64,000 nucleotides of DNA, from contig NZ_JAIUJS010000003.1 in NCBI RefSeq assembly GCF_020166345.1, forward strand, positions 496,001-560,000, read 5' to 3'. Source of the stretch: Winogradskyella vincentii (GTDB lineage: Bacteria; Bacteroidota; Bacteroidia; Flavobacteriales; Flavobacteriaceae). The notes under the pieces were generated by a model. The model worked only from the letters and a program-made list of their open reading frames with translations, made no database searches and was not told the DNA's origin. Positions 33,276 through 42,798 of the stretch are shown here, piece after piece (the first letter of the stretch is position 1; each line of letters starts with the position of its first letter). The position numbers and the translations under genes are program-made.

Positions 33276-35681
33276 CTAGTCAATATAAGTGCAAATACCA
33301 CTTCCAATAGGTGAACCGTCCGGTATTTTCGGTGTAGGTGTTAGTTTGAACTTATCAGGATGTGATTTAAACTCACTAATCAATTTCATATATTGTCTAG
33401 CATAAGGCACAGATTTTTTCTTGTCTTGTAATAACGGTATTACATCATTGATCGCCTGATTAGATTTAGCCTTAACCTGAAAGAAGGTTTTATCATTGAC
33501 AGCTAAATTCATCATGTATTTCAACACATTGATGTTTATTTGATGCTGTACTTCTGAATAATAACTATCCTCATGTTTGGCACCAAATGTAGATTGAATT
33601 AATGCCTTCAAAACATTGTCTAATGAGAGTTGATTTTCATCTAAACTTTTCTGAACAATTAGTCTATTTGCACGTTCTGGATGTAATAGCAATTTTAAAG
33701 TCATGTCACTAGCTGTATTTACTGCACTAAATGGATCGAATGCTACTCCAGTTTGTCCTTTAAAAGATTCACGTGTACGATTATAACCATATGCTCTTGG
33801 CGGAAACATGCCAAGTTTATCCTTAGGAATCGCAAGCGATTCAACATTTAATGTATTAATTATAGCATTTAAAGTCTGTTCTTGTATTTCTGCATCAACT
33901 CTTTTTGATGTGAATTGCCCATCACTTTTCACGGCATAATTATAATCTAATCCACCTATAACTTTTGTCGCCGCTTCAACTTGATATCTGTGATAAAAAT
34001 ATAAAGGCACAAATACATCCTCTAAAACAGAATAAGGTTCAAAATCTTTAATGTTGTCTCCAGAAAAATTACGTATGGCTAATTCCCGCACTTTCATCAC
34101 TTCAGAAAGCCCTTGATGTGGTAATTTACCATTATCCCATAAATGCGCTAATGCATGAGCACCACCAATAGCTCTTGCATCACTATCCGAGATAAACCGT
34201 AACCCATCATTCTTGGCGTTTTCTAAAATGACATTCAAAGCCTCAGTTTCATTTATTGTTTTATCAAACTCAGAATAACTATAGGCAACCGTTACTTTAT
34301 CCCACTCTCCTATCCCTTTGTCATAAGCATCGCTAAAATCAATAGTATTATTCTTTACAAAAACATTTGGGTGCGGATAATCCATTACAGAAGCCCTATC
34401 ACTAGTACTTGAGGCAAAATTATGAGTAAACCCTAGGGTATGTCCAATTTCATGTGCACTCAATTGTCGTATTCTCGCCAATGCTAATTCTAACATTGGT
34501 TCATAATTATCGTCACTTATAGCGTACGGATTATTCATTAAAGCCTGGGCAATCATAAAATCTTGACGTATTCGCAAACTTCCTAAACTAACATGACCTT
34601 TAATAATCTCACCTGTACGAGGATCGACTACACTTGCACCATAACTCCAGCCTCTGGTACTCCTATGTACCCATTGTATAACATTGTATCTACAATCCAT
34701 TGGATCAGCGCCTTCAGGCAACATATTCACTTGAAAAGCATTTTTAAAGCCTGCTGATTCAAATGCTTCATTCCACCATGCACCACCTTCTAAAAGCGCA
34801 GACCGAACTGGCTCTGGTGTTCCTGGATCTAAATAATAAACAATTGGCTCTTTCGCTTCACTTTTTGCCAAATCTGGAAATTTCTTCTCTAACCTATGAC
34901 GAATAATAAAACGCTTTTTGATACTTTCTTGAACAGGTGTTGCATAGTCCATATAAGAAATCGATATGGCTCCACTTCTTGTGTCAAAAACCCTTGGCTT
35001 ATAGTTATTATCTGGCAACTTAATAAATGAATGGTGTTGAATAACAGAAACAATTGAAGGCGTAGGTGTTACAGTTTTCAGGTTTTTCCCTATTGGTTGC
35101 CCAGTATAGGTTATCAGAGCTTCAAATTCCACATTTTCAGGAAAGGCTTTGGTACTATTCAATTCTATAGCACTTCTCGTCTTATCTAACTTAAAATTAC
35201 CTTCCTTTTTACTTTTTAATCTGTTTATAACACCATGGGTATCCTGCATTAGAAATGGTGTAAAATCAACAATATAACCATCAGTATCGGAAAGTATTTT
35301 AAAACCAAACAATACAGATTTGGCAAAAGCTTGTTCAATACTTTTCCGTTCTAACTCATTCTCAGTGTTGGCACGATACTTTAAATTTGGTTGAATCAAC
35401 AACAACTTATTGCCGGCTTTTTGAAAATAAACCAGTCGCTCATTACCTAGTTGACCGCGATCTAACCCTATGTCATTGCTACCAATACCAGAGGCAAGAG
35501 AATTTACATAGAGAAATTCTTTATTTAAGTTTTCAACTTTTAAATAAATCTTGTCTGTACTTTCTTCATAATAAAAATCAAAATAGCCTTCGAATGTTTG
35601 TAAATTCTTTTTGTTTAAAATTTGAGCGTTAATGGTAAAGTTAATTGCAATAAAACCGAGTAGAAATAATATTTTATTCAT
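33276..35681 (-). CDS. large secreted zinc metalloprotease (DUF5117/DUF4953, metzincin-like)
   Basis: 801 residues with a signal peptide (MNKILFLLGFIAINFTINAQ) and no T9SS tail, so probably periplasmic. The zinc motif HEIGHTLGFTH lies at about residue 410 and is followed by a met-turn-like SVMDYPHP, as in metzincins; the catalytic Glu is that of HEIGH. The N-terminal DUF5117-type beta-sandwich region (about 25-215) and the C-terminal helical DUF4953 region (after about 450) flank it. Length matches the family in Bacteroidota. The cellular substrate is unknown. It is divergent from prfB with 102 bases between the start codons. Confidence 0.88.
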   Translation of the reverse strand: MNKILFLLGFIAINFTINAQILNKKNLQTFEGYFDFYYEESTDKIYLKVENLNKEFLYVNSLASGIGSNDIGLDRGQLGNERLVYFQKAGNKLLLIQPNLKYRANTENELERKSIEQAFAKSVLFGFKILSDTDGYIVDFTPFLMQDTHGVINRLKSKKEGNFKLDKTRSAIELNSTKAFPENVEFEALITYTGQPIGKNLKTVTPTPSIVSVIQHHSFIKLPDNNYKPRVFDTRSGAISISYMDYATPVQESIKKRFIIRHRLEKKFPDLAKSEAKEPIVYYLDPGTPEPVRSALLEGGAWWNEAFESAGFKNAFQVNMLPEGADPMDCRYNVIQWVHRSTRGWSYGASVVDPRTGEIIKGHVSLGSLRIRQDFMIAQALMNNPYAISDDNYEPMLELALARIRQLSAHEIGHTLGFTHNFASSTSDRASVMDYPHPNVFVKNNTIDFSDAYDKGIGEWDKVTVAYSYSEFDKTINETEALNVILENAKNDGLRFISDSDARAIGGAHALAHLWDNGKLPHQGLSEVMKVRELAIRNFSGDNIKDFEPYSVLEDVFVPLYFYHRYQVEAATKVIGGLDYNYAVKSDGQFTSKRVDAEIQEQTLNAIINTLNVESLAIPKDKLGMFPPRAYGYNRTRESFKGQTGVAFDPFSAVNTASDMTLKLLLHPERANRLIVQKSLDENQLSLDNVLKALIQSTFGAKHEDSYYSEVQHQININVLKYMMNLAVNDKTFFQVKAKSNQAINDVIPLLQDKKKSVPYARQYMKLISEFKSHPDKFKLTPTPKIPDGSPIGSGICTYID

Positions 35682-35757
35682 ATAAATAGATGTAGCCTAT
35701 AAAACTAATGAAATTCAAAAAAACAGCATAAAATTATGGCACTTTATTAGAGCAACT

Positions 35758-35765
35758 TATATTTG
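35758..35765 (+). promoter_or_regulatory. -7 box of prfB
   Basis: TATATTTG, an exact TAnnTTTG match, 18 bases before the prfB ATG at 35784. Confidence 0.55.
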
Positions 35766-35783
35766 TCAAAATAGTAATTGTAT

Positions 35784-36894
35784 ATGATAACATCAGATCA
35801 AATTAAAGATCTAAATACACGCCTAGCTAAGTTAAGGCAATATCTTTGACTTAGATGCTAAGTTGATAGAAATCGCCAACGAGGAAGAACAAACCTTCGA
35901 CCCAAATTTTTGGAACGATTCAAAAAAAGCAGAGCAAGTGATGCGCTCTTTAAGAGAAAAGAAAAGCTGGGTTAAGGATTTTGAAACTGCACACACGTTT
36001 TATGAAGACCTTGAGGTCATTTACGAATTCTACAAGGAAGATGAGGCTCCAATGGAAAACGTTGAAGCTCGATTTAGCAAGGCAATAGAAGCCATTGAAA
36101 AGCTCGAATTTAAAAACATGCTTTCAGAAGAAGGTGATAGTCTTAGTGCGGTTTTGCAAATTACAGCAGGCGCAGGTGGTACGGAAAGCTGTGACTGGGC
36201 CAGTATGTTAATGCGCATGTACTTGATGTATGCAGAGAAAAATGGATATAAAGTAAAAGAATTAAACCATCAAGAAGGAGATGTTGCTGGTATAAAAACA
36301 GTAACATTGGAAATAGAAGGCGACTACGCTTTTGGTTGGTTAAAAGGAGAAAATGGAGTTCATCGCTTAGTAAGAATTTCCCCTTTCGATAGTAATGCTA
36401 AACGTCATACAAGTTTTGCTTCAGTATACGTCTACCCTATGGTTGATGATTCTATTGAGGTTGAAATAAATCCAGCTGATATTGAAATTACAACAGCTCG
36501 TTCAAGTGGTGCGGGAGGACAAAATGTAAATAAGGTTGAAACAAAGGTTCAACTTTTGCATAAGCCAACCGGAATTCAGATTCAGTGTTCAGAAACTAGA
36601 TCTCAACACGATAATCGAGCTAGAGCTTTGCAAATGTTAAAATCTCAGTTGTACGAGATTGAACTACAGAAACAAATGACGCAAAGAGATGATATTGAAG
36701 CTGGTAAGATGAAAATTGAATGGGGAAGCCAAATTAGAAACTATGTGATGCATCCATATAAATTGGTGAAAGACGTCAGATCTGGTCACGAAACCGGTAA
36801 TGTTGATGACGTAATGGACGGTAATATTGAGCCGTTTTTAAAATCTTATCTTATGATGATGGGACAAAAAGAAGAAGATAATAACACAATATAA
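35784..36894 (+). CDS. prfB: peptide chain release factor 2, with programmed +1 frameshift
   Basis: Release factor for UGA and UAA. The frame from ATG 35784 reads 21 codons to CTT-TGA-C (TGA at 35847-35849); shifting +1 after CTT continues at GAC 35848 and runs to 36894, giving about 369 residues, the normal length. This is the classic autoregulatory slip site found in most prfB genes: low RF2 leads to slow reading of UGA and to frameshifting. The upstream AAGG (35834-35837) is a weak version of the Shine-Dalgarno-like stimulator of E. coli. The SPF stop-reading motif (ISPFDSNAK) and catalytic GGQ (GAGGQNVNK) are intact. The next gene begins directly after its stop. Confidence 0.96.
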
Positions 36895-37512
36895 ATGAAC
36901 AAGATAGATACCATTATTTTTGATTTAGGAGGTGTTCTAATCGATTGGAATCCTGAGTATGTCTATTTGGATGTATTCAAAGGAGATCGCCAGAAAATGA
37001 AATGGTTCTTTGATAACATCTGTACCAACGATTGGAATGAAAATCAAGACGCAGGCTATCCTTTACAACTGGCAACTGAAGAAAGAGTAGCCATGTTTCC
37101 AAAACACGAAGAAATCATTAGAATGTATTACGGCAGATGGGTCGAAATGCTTGGAGATTCAATTGAAGGTACTGTGAAAATATTGAGGGCGTTAATAGAT
37201 AATCCAAATTACAAAGTAGTTGCACTAACTAATTGGAGTCATGAAACTTTTCCAATAGCATTAGACCGTTTTGATTTTTTACATTGGTTCGAAGGCATTG
37301 TTGTTTCTGGTGAAGAAAAAACAAGAAAACCTTTTAAAGATATCTATGAAATAACCTTGAATAGGTTTGATATTACGGCACAAAATTCAATTTTTATTGA
37401 TGACAATCTAAGAAATATTAATGCTGCGAAAGAATTAGGCATAAATGGCATACATTTTGAAAACCCTAAAGCATTGATTAAAGAATTAAGTAACTACACA
37501 ATTAATATCTAA
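36895..37512 (+). CDS. HAD-IA family phosphatase
   Basis: 205 residues. Motif I FDLGGVLIDWN carries the nucleophile Asp10 (the second Asp of the usual DxD is replaced by Gly, as in the YihX/haloacid-dehalogenase-like branch), motif II Thr/Ser in VVALTNWS, motif III Lys in GEEKTRKPFKDIY, and motif IV IFIDDNLRNINAA binds magnesium. It resembles phosphatases of sugar phosphates or phosphoglycolate-like compounds. Its ATG follows the prfB stop with no gap, so it is co-transcribed with prfB and arsC. Confidence 0.86.
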   Translation: MNKIDTIIFDLGGVLIDWNPEYVYLDVFKGDRQKMKWFFDNICTNDWNENQDAGYPLQLATEERVAMFPKHEEIIRMYYGRWVEMLGDSIEGTVKILRALIDNPNYKVVALTNWSHETFPIALDRFDFLHWFEGIVVSGEEKTRKPFKDIYEITLNRFDITAQNSIFIDDNLRNINAAKELGINGIHFENPKALIKELSNYTINI

Positions 37513-37513
37513 T

Positions 37514-37855
37514 ATGATCACTATTTACCATAATCCAAGATGTAGAAAATCAAGAGAAGGTCTCGAAATTGTTGAAAAATCTGGTAAAACTTTTAATGTT
37601 GTTAAATATTTAGATGACCAACTTAATGTTGCTGAATTAAAGAATATCATTGCAAAACTGGAAATTAAACCAATTGACCTGGTAAGAAAGAATGAAGCAA
37701 TTTGGAAATCAGAATTTAAAGGCAAATCGCTTACCGATGCTGAAATCGTAGAGGCAATGATTGCCAATCCAAAGTTAATTGAGCGACCAATTGTGGTAAA
37801 TGGCAATAAAGCTATTGTTGGCAGACCACCTGAAACTATAAACGAAATATTATAA
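37514..37855 (+). CDS. arsC: ArsC-type arsenate reductase (glutaredoxin-dependent family)
   Basis: 113 residues, thioredoxin-like fold of the ArsC/Spx group. Catalytic Cys10 lies in YHNPRCRKSREG, and ERPIVVNGNKAIVGRPPE near the C-terminus holds the arginines that bind arsenate in R773 ArsC-type enzymes, which separates it from Spx regulators. The gene begins one base after the HAD gene stop. No ars regulator or efflux pump is nearby, so a general reductase role is possible. Confidence 0.85.
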   Translation: MITIYHNPRCRKSREGLEIVEKSGKTFNVVKYLDDQLNVAELKNIIAKLEIKPIDLVRKNEAIWKSEFKGKSLTDAEIVEAMIANPKLIERPIVVNGNKAIVGRPPETINEIL

Positions 37856-37866
37856 GCGCTTTTAAA

Positions 37867-38325
37867 ATGAAAAAAATAGTTATAGCATTATTATTACTTT
37901 TCCTAGGACTCAATGTATACAGTCAAACAAGAAGAGATAGAATGGGCAACCCGCAAGTGAGCAGTGAACCATCTGAGCAAGATATTGAAAAGCGAAAGCG
38001 AATGATTGAGGAGCGTAAACTAGAATACATCGATAATTTTTTATCAACGCTCGAGGCAGATGAATTTCAAAAAGTTATCATTAAGCAACATTTATTAACC
38101 TACTATGATGCTAAAATGGCAGTATTGAAAACGCGTTTTGAGCATAGTTTAGACAGAAATAATGCCATTAAAGCACTTGAAGACAATCACTTTAAAGAGC
38201 TTGAAACAGTTATATCCGAAGGCGATATGAATAAAATTCAGGATATGATTAAGGGCGATTTTGACGAAAAAGCTGTCAAAAAAGAGAAGAAGAAGAAAAA
38301 GAAGAAAAAGAAGAAAAAAGGATAA
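37867..38325 (+). CDS. secreted helical protein with a poly-lysine tail
   Basis: 152 residues with a signal peptide (MKKIVIALLLLFLGLNVYSQ). The mature part is helical and highly charged (EQDIEKRKRMIEERKLEY at about 37-54), and the last 20 residues are almost all lysine with a final glycine. No cysteine or enzyme motif is visible. The helical core loosely resembles Spy/LTXXQ-like periplasmic proteins, but no LTxxQ motif is present. The tail might bind the acidic outer envelope, LPS or nucleic acid. It follows arsC by 11 bases. The family is unknown to me. Confidence 0.72.
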   Translation: MKKIVIALLLLFLGLNVYSQTRRDRMGNPQVSSEPSEQDIEKRKRMIEERKLEYIDNFLSTLEADEFQKVIIKQHLLTYYDAKMAVLKTRFEHSLDRNNAIKALEDNHFKELETVISEGDMNKIQDMIKGDFDEKAVKKEKKKKKKKKKKKG

Positions 38326-38446
38326 ATCCTATACTAAAATAACCTTGTAAAAAATAATCTATTGCGCTTTACAGGTAAAAGTATGTCATTCAGGCAATAG
38401 TACATACCATTCATGTTTTTCGACTAAACAACGTACAATAATAGCG

Positions 38447-38454
38447 TATTTTTG
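38447..38454 (+). promoter_or_regulatory. -7 box four bases from the GTG start of the LytS-type kinase
   Basis: TATTTTTG, an exact TAnnTTTG match, ends four bases before the GTG at 38459. The transcript should begin at or within a base or two of the start codon, so the message is probably leaderless. Confidence 0.5.
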
Positions 38455-38458
38455 CGGT

Positions 38459-39487
38459 GTGAAATCAAATATTAACACACCACCGTTTAATTTAAAAGAG
38501 CTTTTTTTTCAAATTGCACTTAATATTATTGTGTTCATATTTTTTGCTTTTGACAGGCGCTTACCTGGCATAGAAGCTCATCAGATTTTATTTTATTTAA
38601 ACTTTGCTATTGCTGCGCTAATTATTAATTATGTTCTATTACCAAAATTTCTTTATAAAAATAGGTATTGGCACTTTGCACTTTACTCGCTAATTGTAAT
38701 TGCGATAGTAATAGTAACAGAAGAAGCTGTTCTAGAACAAATCTATTATCCTGAAACACGAGGTAGAAGGTTTTTGGGGATTTTTTACAATTTATTGAGT
38801 TCCTTACCTACTATAACTATATTGGTTGGTTTTAAGTTTGCATGGGATGCTCTCATTAAACAACGTGAAGTTCATGAGTTAAAGAACTATGCAAAAGAGA
38901 GCGAATTACAATATCTTAAATCACAAATTAATCCACATTTTCTGTTTAACAATATAAATAATCTTTATGCCTACGCCGTAGAGCAATCACCAAAAACTCC
39001 CGATCTTATCTTAGAATTATCCTCAGTGCTTCGTTACATGTTATATGATTGCAAAGCGAGATTTGTCCCTTTAAACAAAGAAATAGAGCATCTTAAAAAC
39101 TATATTAATTTAAGTACACTCCAAATAGAAGGTCGTGGAAAGGTTAACATTACCATAGGTAACATACCAGAAAACTATAACATTGCCCCTTTGGTTTTAA
39201 CCGTTTTTATAGAAAACGCTTTTAAACATAGTGCATCAAGTCAAACAGAAAGAATTTCAATTAACTCAGACATTAATGTTAGTGATAATGGTATACTGAA
39301 TTTTACATGCATAAACTCATACCAATCCGAGACAAATGTGAATAAGTTAGATCAAGGAATTGGGCTTGAGAATGTAAAAAAACGTTTGGATTTGATGTAT
39401 CCTAAATCACACAAATTGAAAATTTCAGATGATAATGAATACTTTAAAGTACAATTAACTTTAGATCTTAATAAAACTAAAAATTAA
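38459..39487 (+). CDS. LytS/YehU-type sensor histidine kinase
   Basis: 342 residues starting at GTG (no in-frame ATG precedes the membrane segments). Four membrane helices (about 16-31, 43-60, 73-91 and 110-128) are followed by the His_kinase domain with KSQINPHFLFNNINNL, phospho-acceptor His160, and a degenerate HATPase region with IENAFKHS and GIGLENVKKRLDLMYP. Such kinases sense membrane or external signals and phosphorylate LytTR-type regulators. It overlaps the following response regulator gene by one base, so the pair is translationally coupled. An unusual promoter position suggests a leaderless message. Confidence 0.92.
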   Translation: MKSNINTPPFNLKELFFQIALNIIVFIFFAFDRRLPGIEAHQILFYLNFAIAALIINYVLLPKFLYKNRYWHFALYSLIVIAIVIVTEEAVLEQIYYPETRGRRFLGIFYNLLSSLPTITILVGFKFAWDALIKQREVHELKNYAKESELQYLKSQINPHFLFNNINNLYAYAVEQSPKTPDLILELSSVLRYMLYDCKARFVPLNKEIEHLKNYINLSTLQIEGRGKVNITIGNIPENYNIAPLVLTVFIENAFKHSASSQTERISINSDINVSDNGILNFTCINSYQSETNVNKLDQGIGLENVKKRLDLMYPKSHKLKISDDNEYFKVQLTLDLNKTKN

Positions 39488-40158
39488 TGAACTGTATAAT
39501 AATAGAGGATCAATTACCTGCACAGCGTCTGTTAAAAAAATATATAGCAGACACTAGCTCTCTCAACTTAGTAGCGACCTTTACAGATTCATTAGAAGCA
39601 ATTGAAACAATAAATTCAAAACAAATTGATCTCATATTTCTAGATATACATCTGCCTAAAATATCTGGAATGGATTTCTTAAAAAGCTTATCTAATCCTC
39701 CTTCAATAATTCTAACAACTGCCTTTCAAGACTATGCTTTAGAGAGCTATGAATATAACGTTGTGGATTACCTATTAAAACCCTTTTCATTCCAAAGGTT
39801 TATTAAAGCAATTTCTAAGGTAAATAATGCTTCTGTAAATAAATCTGCCGATGAGCTTTATATAAAAAGTGGTCATGAACATATTAGAATTATACCAGAA
39901 GAAATCATTTATATAATGGCAGATTCTGATTATACCGAAATACATTTTAACAACAAAAAAATTGTTTCTGCCGAGCCTTTACGTCATTGGGAAAATCAAC
40001 TTTCCAATAGCATGTTTTATAGGATACATAAATCCTTTATTATTAATACCAATAAAATTATTAAGATTTCTGGTAACGAAGTATTCCTTCAAAATGATAT
40101 TATCGTTCCTATCGGTAGAACTTTTAAAAATGAATTTATCAAAAAATTTGCCTCATAA
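39487..40158 (+). CDS. LytTR family response regulator
   Basis: 223 residues. The receiver domain (about 1-120) has the acidic pair in IIEDQ and phospho-acceptor Asp53 in LIFLDIHLP; the LytTR DNA-binding domain (about 125-220) contains the IIYIMADSDYTEIHF and FYRIHKSFIINTNKI strands. It pairs with the kinase just upstream (one-base overlap) and the barrel-protein gene starts eleven bases after its stop. LytTR regulators bind paired imperfect repeats upstream of targets; none was clear in the 133-base region before the kinase gene. Confidence 0.93.
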   Translation: MNCIIIEDQLPAQRLLKKYIADTSSLNLVATFTDSLEAIETINSKQIDLIFLDIHLPKISGMDFLKSLSNPPSIILTTAFQDYALESYEYNVVDYLLKPFSFQRFIKAISKVNNASVNKSADELYIKSGHEHIRIIPEEIIYIMADSDYTEIHFNNKKIVSAEPLRHWENQLSNSMFYRIHKSFIINTNKIIKISGNEVFLQNDIIVPIGRTFKNEFIKKFAS

Positions 40159-40169
40159 ATTAAAAATAT

Positions 40170-42596
40170 ATGATACTTAAAAATAAATTTATACTTACAA
40201 TATTACTTGTAATTTCTATTAGTGTTAGCAACGCTCAAAAAGAAGTAAAAGTTGAAGGAATTGTTGTAGAACAAGAAAGCAATATTCCTTTGGAGTACGC
40301 TACAATCACATTTAAGTCAAATACAGATAGTAAAGTTATAACAGGAGGTATTACCGATTCTAAAGGTAAGTTCAGTATTAAAGTTGCAAGTGGCACTTAT
40401 AATATATCGGTAGAATACATTTCATATAAAACTAAAGACTATTTCAATAAGACTATTAGCCGTAACGTCAATTTAGGAACTGTAGGATTAGTACCAGATG
40501 TTGAAGCTTTGGAGGAAGTGGAAATAATTGCAGAAAAAACCACAGTTGAGATAAAGCTAGACAAGAAAATTTATAATGTTGGTAAAGATCTTACGGTCAG
40601 AGGTGGTACCGTAAGTGATGTTTTAGACAATGTACCTTCTGTTTCGGTAGATGTTGAAGGTAATGTAGCCTTAAGAGGAAATGATGATGTAAGAATCTTA
40701 ATAAATGGTAAACCTTCTGGCCTAGTTGGATTGAATTCTACAGAAGCACTTAGACAATTACCTGCAGAAGCAATTGAAAGAGTTGAAGTAATTACATCAC
40801 CATCGGCAAGATATGATGCTGAAGGTCAAGCTGGTATTTTAAATATTATATTAAGACGAAGTAAATTAACTGGATTAAATGGTGCAGTTACTGTTAATGC
40901 AGGTTATCCTGAGCAAGCTGGAGTTTCTGGGAATATTAATTTTAGAACTGGCGACTTAAATTTCTTCAATACTACGAGTTACAACTATCGCAATGTGCCA
41001 GGTAATTCATATACCGACACAGAGTTTCTAGAGACCAACAACTCTATTCAGGAGGAACGCGAATTTGATAGAATTAGAAAAGGGCTAAACACAAACTTAG
41101 GTGTAGAATGGTATATCAATGAAACTGCATCGTTAACGACATCAATTCAATATAGAGATAGCAATAATGAACAGGAAACAACTAATGTTTTACAAGAATT
41201 TGATGGAACAAACAATTTAGTAAACACAACTTTACGTTTCGATCCAGAATTTGAAGATGACAAAACCATCCAATATTCAGTCAATTTTGATAAACAGTTT
41301 AATGGTGATTCCGAACATAAATTAACTGCAAATTTTCAATATGAGAGCAGTTCTGAATTAGAGGCTTCATTGATTCAGCAGGATGGTATTGATGTTGAAG
41401 ACGTTGTAACGGACGAAAATCAAGATCGTATTTTTTTACAGGGTGATTATGTACAACCAATTGGAGAAGTAAGTCAGTTTGAAGCTGGTTATCAAGGTAG
41501 GTTCCTGACATTGGATACTGATTATGCAGTAGCTTTTAGCAATGACAGTGGAGATTTTATTCTTGACGAGAATCTAAGCAATAATCTAATATATAAGGAA
41601 TACGTCAATGCATTTTACACGCAATTTGGTAGTAAAATGGGTGAAAAATTTAGCTACTTATTAGGTCTTAGAATGGAAGATTCACGAATTACTATAGATC
41701 AGGTAACAAGTGGTGACTTTGAAAAAAAGAGTTATGTTGGTCTTTTCCCAACTGTGAATTTGGCCTATGAAATGAGTGAAGATCAAAATATTACCTTAGG
41801 TTATAATCGTAGAATTAGACGTCCAAGATCAAGATTTATCAATCCATTTCCATCTCGTAGTTCTGCAACAAATTTATTCCAAGGTAATCCAGATTTAGAT
41901 CCTAGTTATTCCAACACTTTAGATTTAGGGTATTATAACAAGTTTGGCAAGCTGTCCTTAAATAGTTCAATTTATTATACCCATGCCACTGATATATTTG
42001 TTTTTATAACAGAGGAAACTGGAGAAACAGCTATAGTTGGTGGTACAGAAGTGCCTGTGATTCGTCGCTCACCAATTAATTTAGCCACTAATGACCGTTA
42101 TGGATTTGAATTTACACTTACCTACAGACCATCAAAAAAATGGAATATGAATGGTAATTTTAATTTATTTCGCTCAATAACTGAAGGGTTTTACGAAGGC
42201 ACTGATTTTGGTGCTGAAAACACAAGTTGGTTTGTTAGACTCAATAACAAATACACCTTACCTGGAAACATAGATTGGCAAACGCGTCTTAACTATAGAG
42301 GCCCTTCTGTAGATGCTCAAAATGAACGTAAAGGTATATTTTCAATGAATCTTGCTTTCAGTAAAGATTTATTTAAAGATAAAGCCTCATTAGCATTTAA
42401 TATTAGTGATGTTTTTAATTCAAGAAAACGAATTACCGAAACCACTACTCCAACATTTAATTCCGAAAGTGAATTTCAATGGCGAGTAAGATCCTTTAAT
42501 CTTGCTTTCACCTACAGATTTAACCAACAAAAGAAAAGGGAACGTTCTGGTCGTGCCAATGGTGATAATGGTGATGACTTTGAGTTTGAAGGTTAA
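40170..42596 (+). CDS. outer-membrane beta-barrel protein with carboxypeptidase-like and plug domains (TonB-receptor-like)
   Basis: 808 residues with a signal peptide (MILKNKFILTILLVISISVSNAQ). A carboxypeptidase-regulatory-like domain (about 28-110) and a plug-like domain (RGGTVSDVLDNVPSVSVDVEGNVALRG, about 147-173, through IERVEVITSPSARYDAEGQAGILNI) precede a large barrel (about 230-790). The plug helices match the outer-membrane barrel family 3 proteins of Bacteroidota more than classical SusC, and no TonB box is evident. It is eleven bases downstream of the LytTR regulator, so the two-component system and the barrel form one operon. Ligand unknown. Confidence 0.88.
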   Translation: MILKNKFILTILLVISISVSNAQKEVKVEGIVVEQESNIPLEYATITFKSNTDSKVITGGITDSKGKFSIKVASGTYNISVEYISYKTKDYFNKTISRNVNLGTVGLVPDVEALEEVEIIAEKTTVEIKLDKKIYNVGKDLTVRGGTVSDVLDNVPSVSVDVEGNVALRGNDDVRILINGKPSGLVGLNSTEALRQLPAEAIERVEVITSPSARYDAEGQAGILNIILRRSKLTGLNGAVTVNAGYPEQAGVSGNINFRTGDLNFFNTTSYNYRNVPGNSYTDTEFLETNNSIQEEREFDRIRKGLNTNLGVEWYINETASLTTSIQYRDSNNEQETTNVLQEFDGTNNLVNTTLRFDPEFEDDKTIQYSVNFDKQFNGDSEHKLTANFQYESSSELEASLIQQDGIDVEDVVTDENQDRIFLQGDYVQPIGEVSQFEAGYQGRFLTLDTDYAVAFSNDSGDFILDENLSNNLIYKEYVNAFYTQFGSKMGEKFSYLLGLRMEDSRITIDQVTSGDFEKKSYVGLFPTVNLAYEMSEDQNITLGYNRRIRRPRSRFINPFPSRSSATNLFQGNPDLDPSYSNTLDLGYYNKFGKLSLNSSIYYTHATDIFVFITEETGETAIVGGTEVPVIRRSPINLATNDRYGFEFTLTYRPSKKWNMNGNFNLFRSITEGFYEGTDFGAENTSWFVRLNNKYTLPGNIDWQTRLNYRGPSVDAQNERKGIFSMNLAFSKDLFKDKASLAFNISDVFNSRKRITETTTPTFNSESEFQWRVRSFNLAFTYRFNQQKKRERSGRANGDNGDDFEFEG

Positions 42597-42699
42597 ACAC
42601 ATAATGGTTTAGTATAGTTCTCATAATAGCTATATCAATTTAGCAAGAAAGATGACTATTCTCATATTAGTCTCTTTATTTTTTCGCTAAATTGCTAAA

Positions 42700-42798
42700 A
42701 TGAATACCATAGCTGAGCGGATATATGATTTTTTAAAGGAATTCCCTCCTTTTGATATGCTCACTAGGGATCAGTTATTCTCAATTTCCAAAGCATGA
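42700..42798 (+). pseudogene. 5' remnant of a DUF294/CBS-domain nucleotidyltransferase gene
   Basis: The ATG at 42700 opens 32 codons reading MNTIAERIYDFLKEFPPFDM, then LTRDQLF, before running out of frame into a stop at 42796. This is the typical start of DUF294 proteins (cyclic-nucleotide-like, CBS and nucleotidyltransferase domains, about 640 residues). Everything after about residue 27 is missing. Confidence 0.7.

Noticed and set aside
35730..35760. Possible sigma-54 site at TGGCACTT (35736)
   Set aside because: It lacks the TTG at the right spacing and the G after TGGCAC.
35863..36894. prfB as a gene starting at 35863
   Set aside because: That misses the 21-codon first frame and the conserved frameshift site; the real start is 35784.
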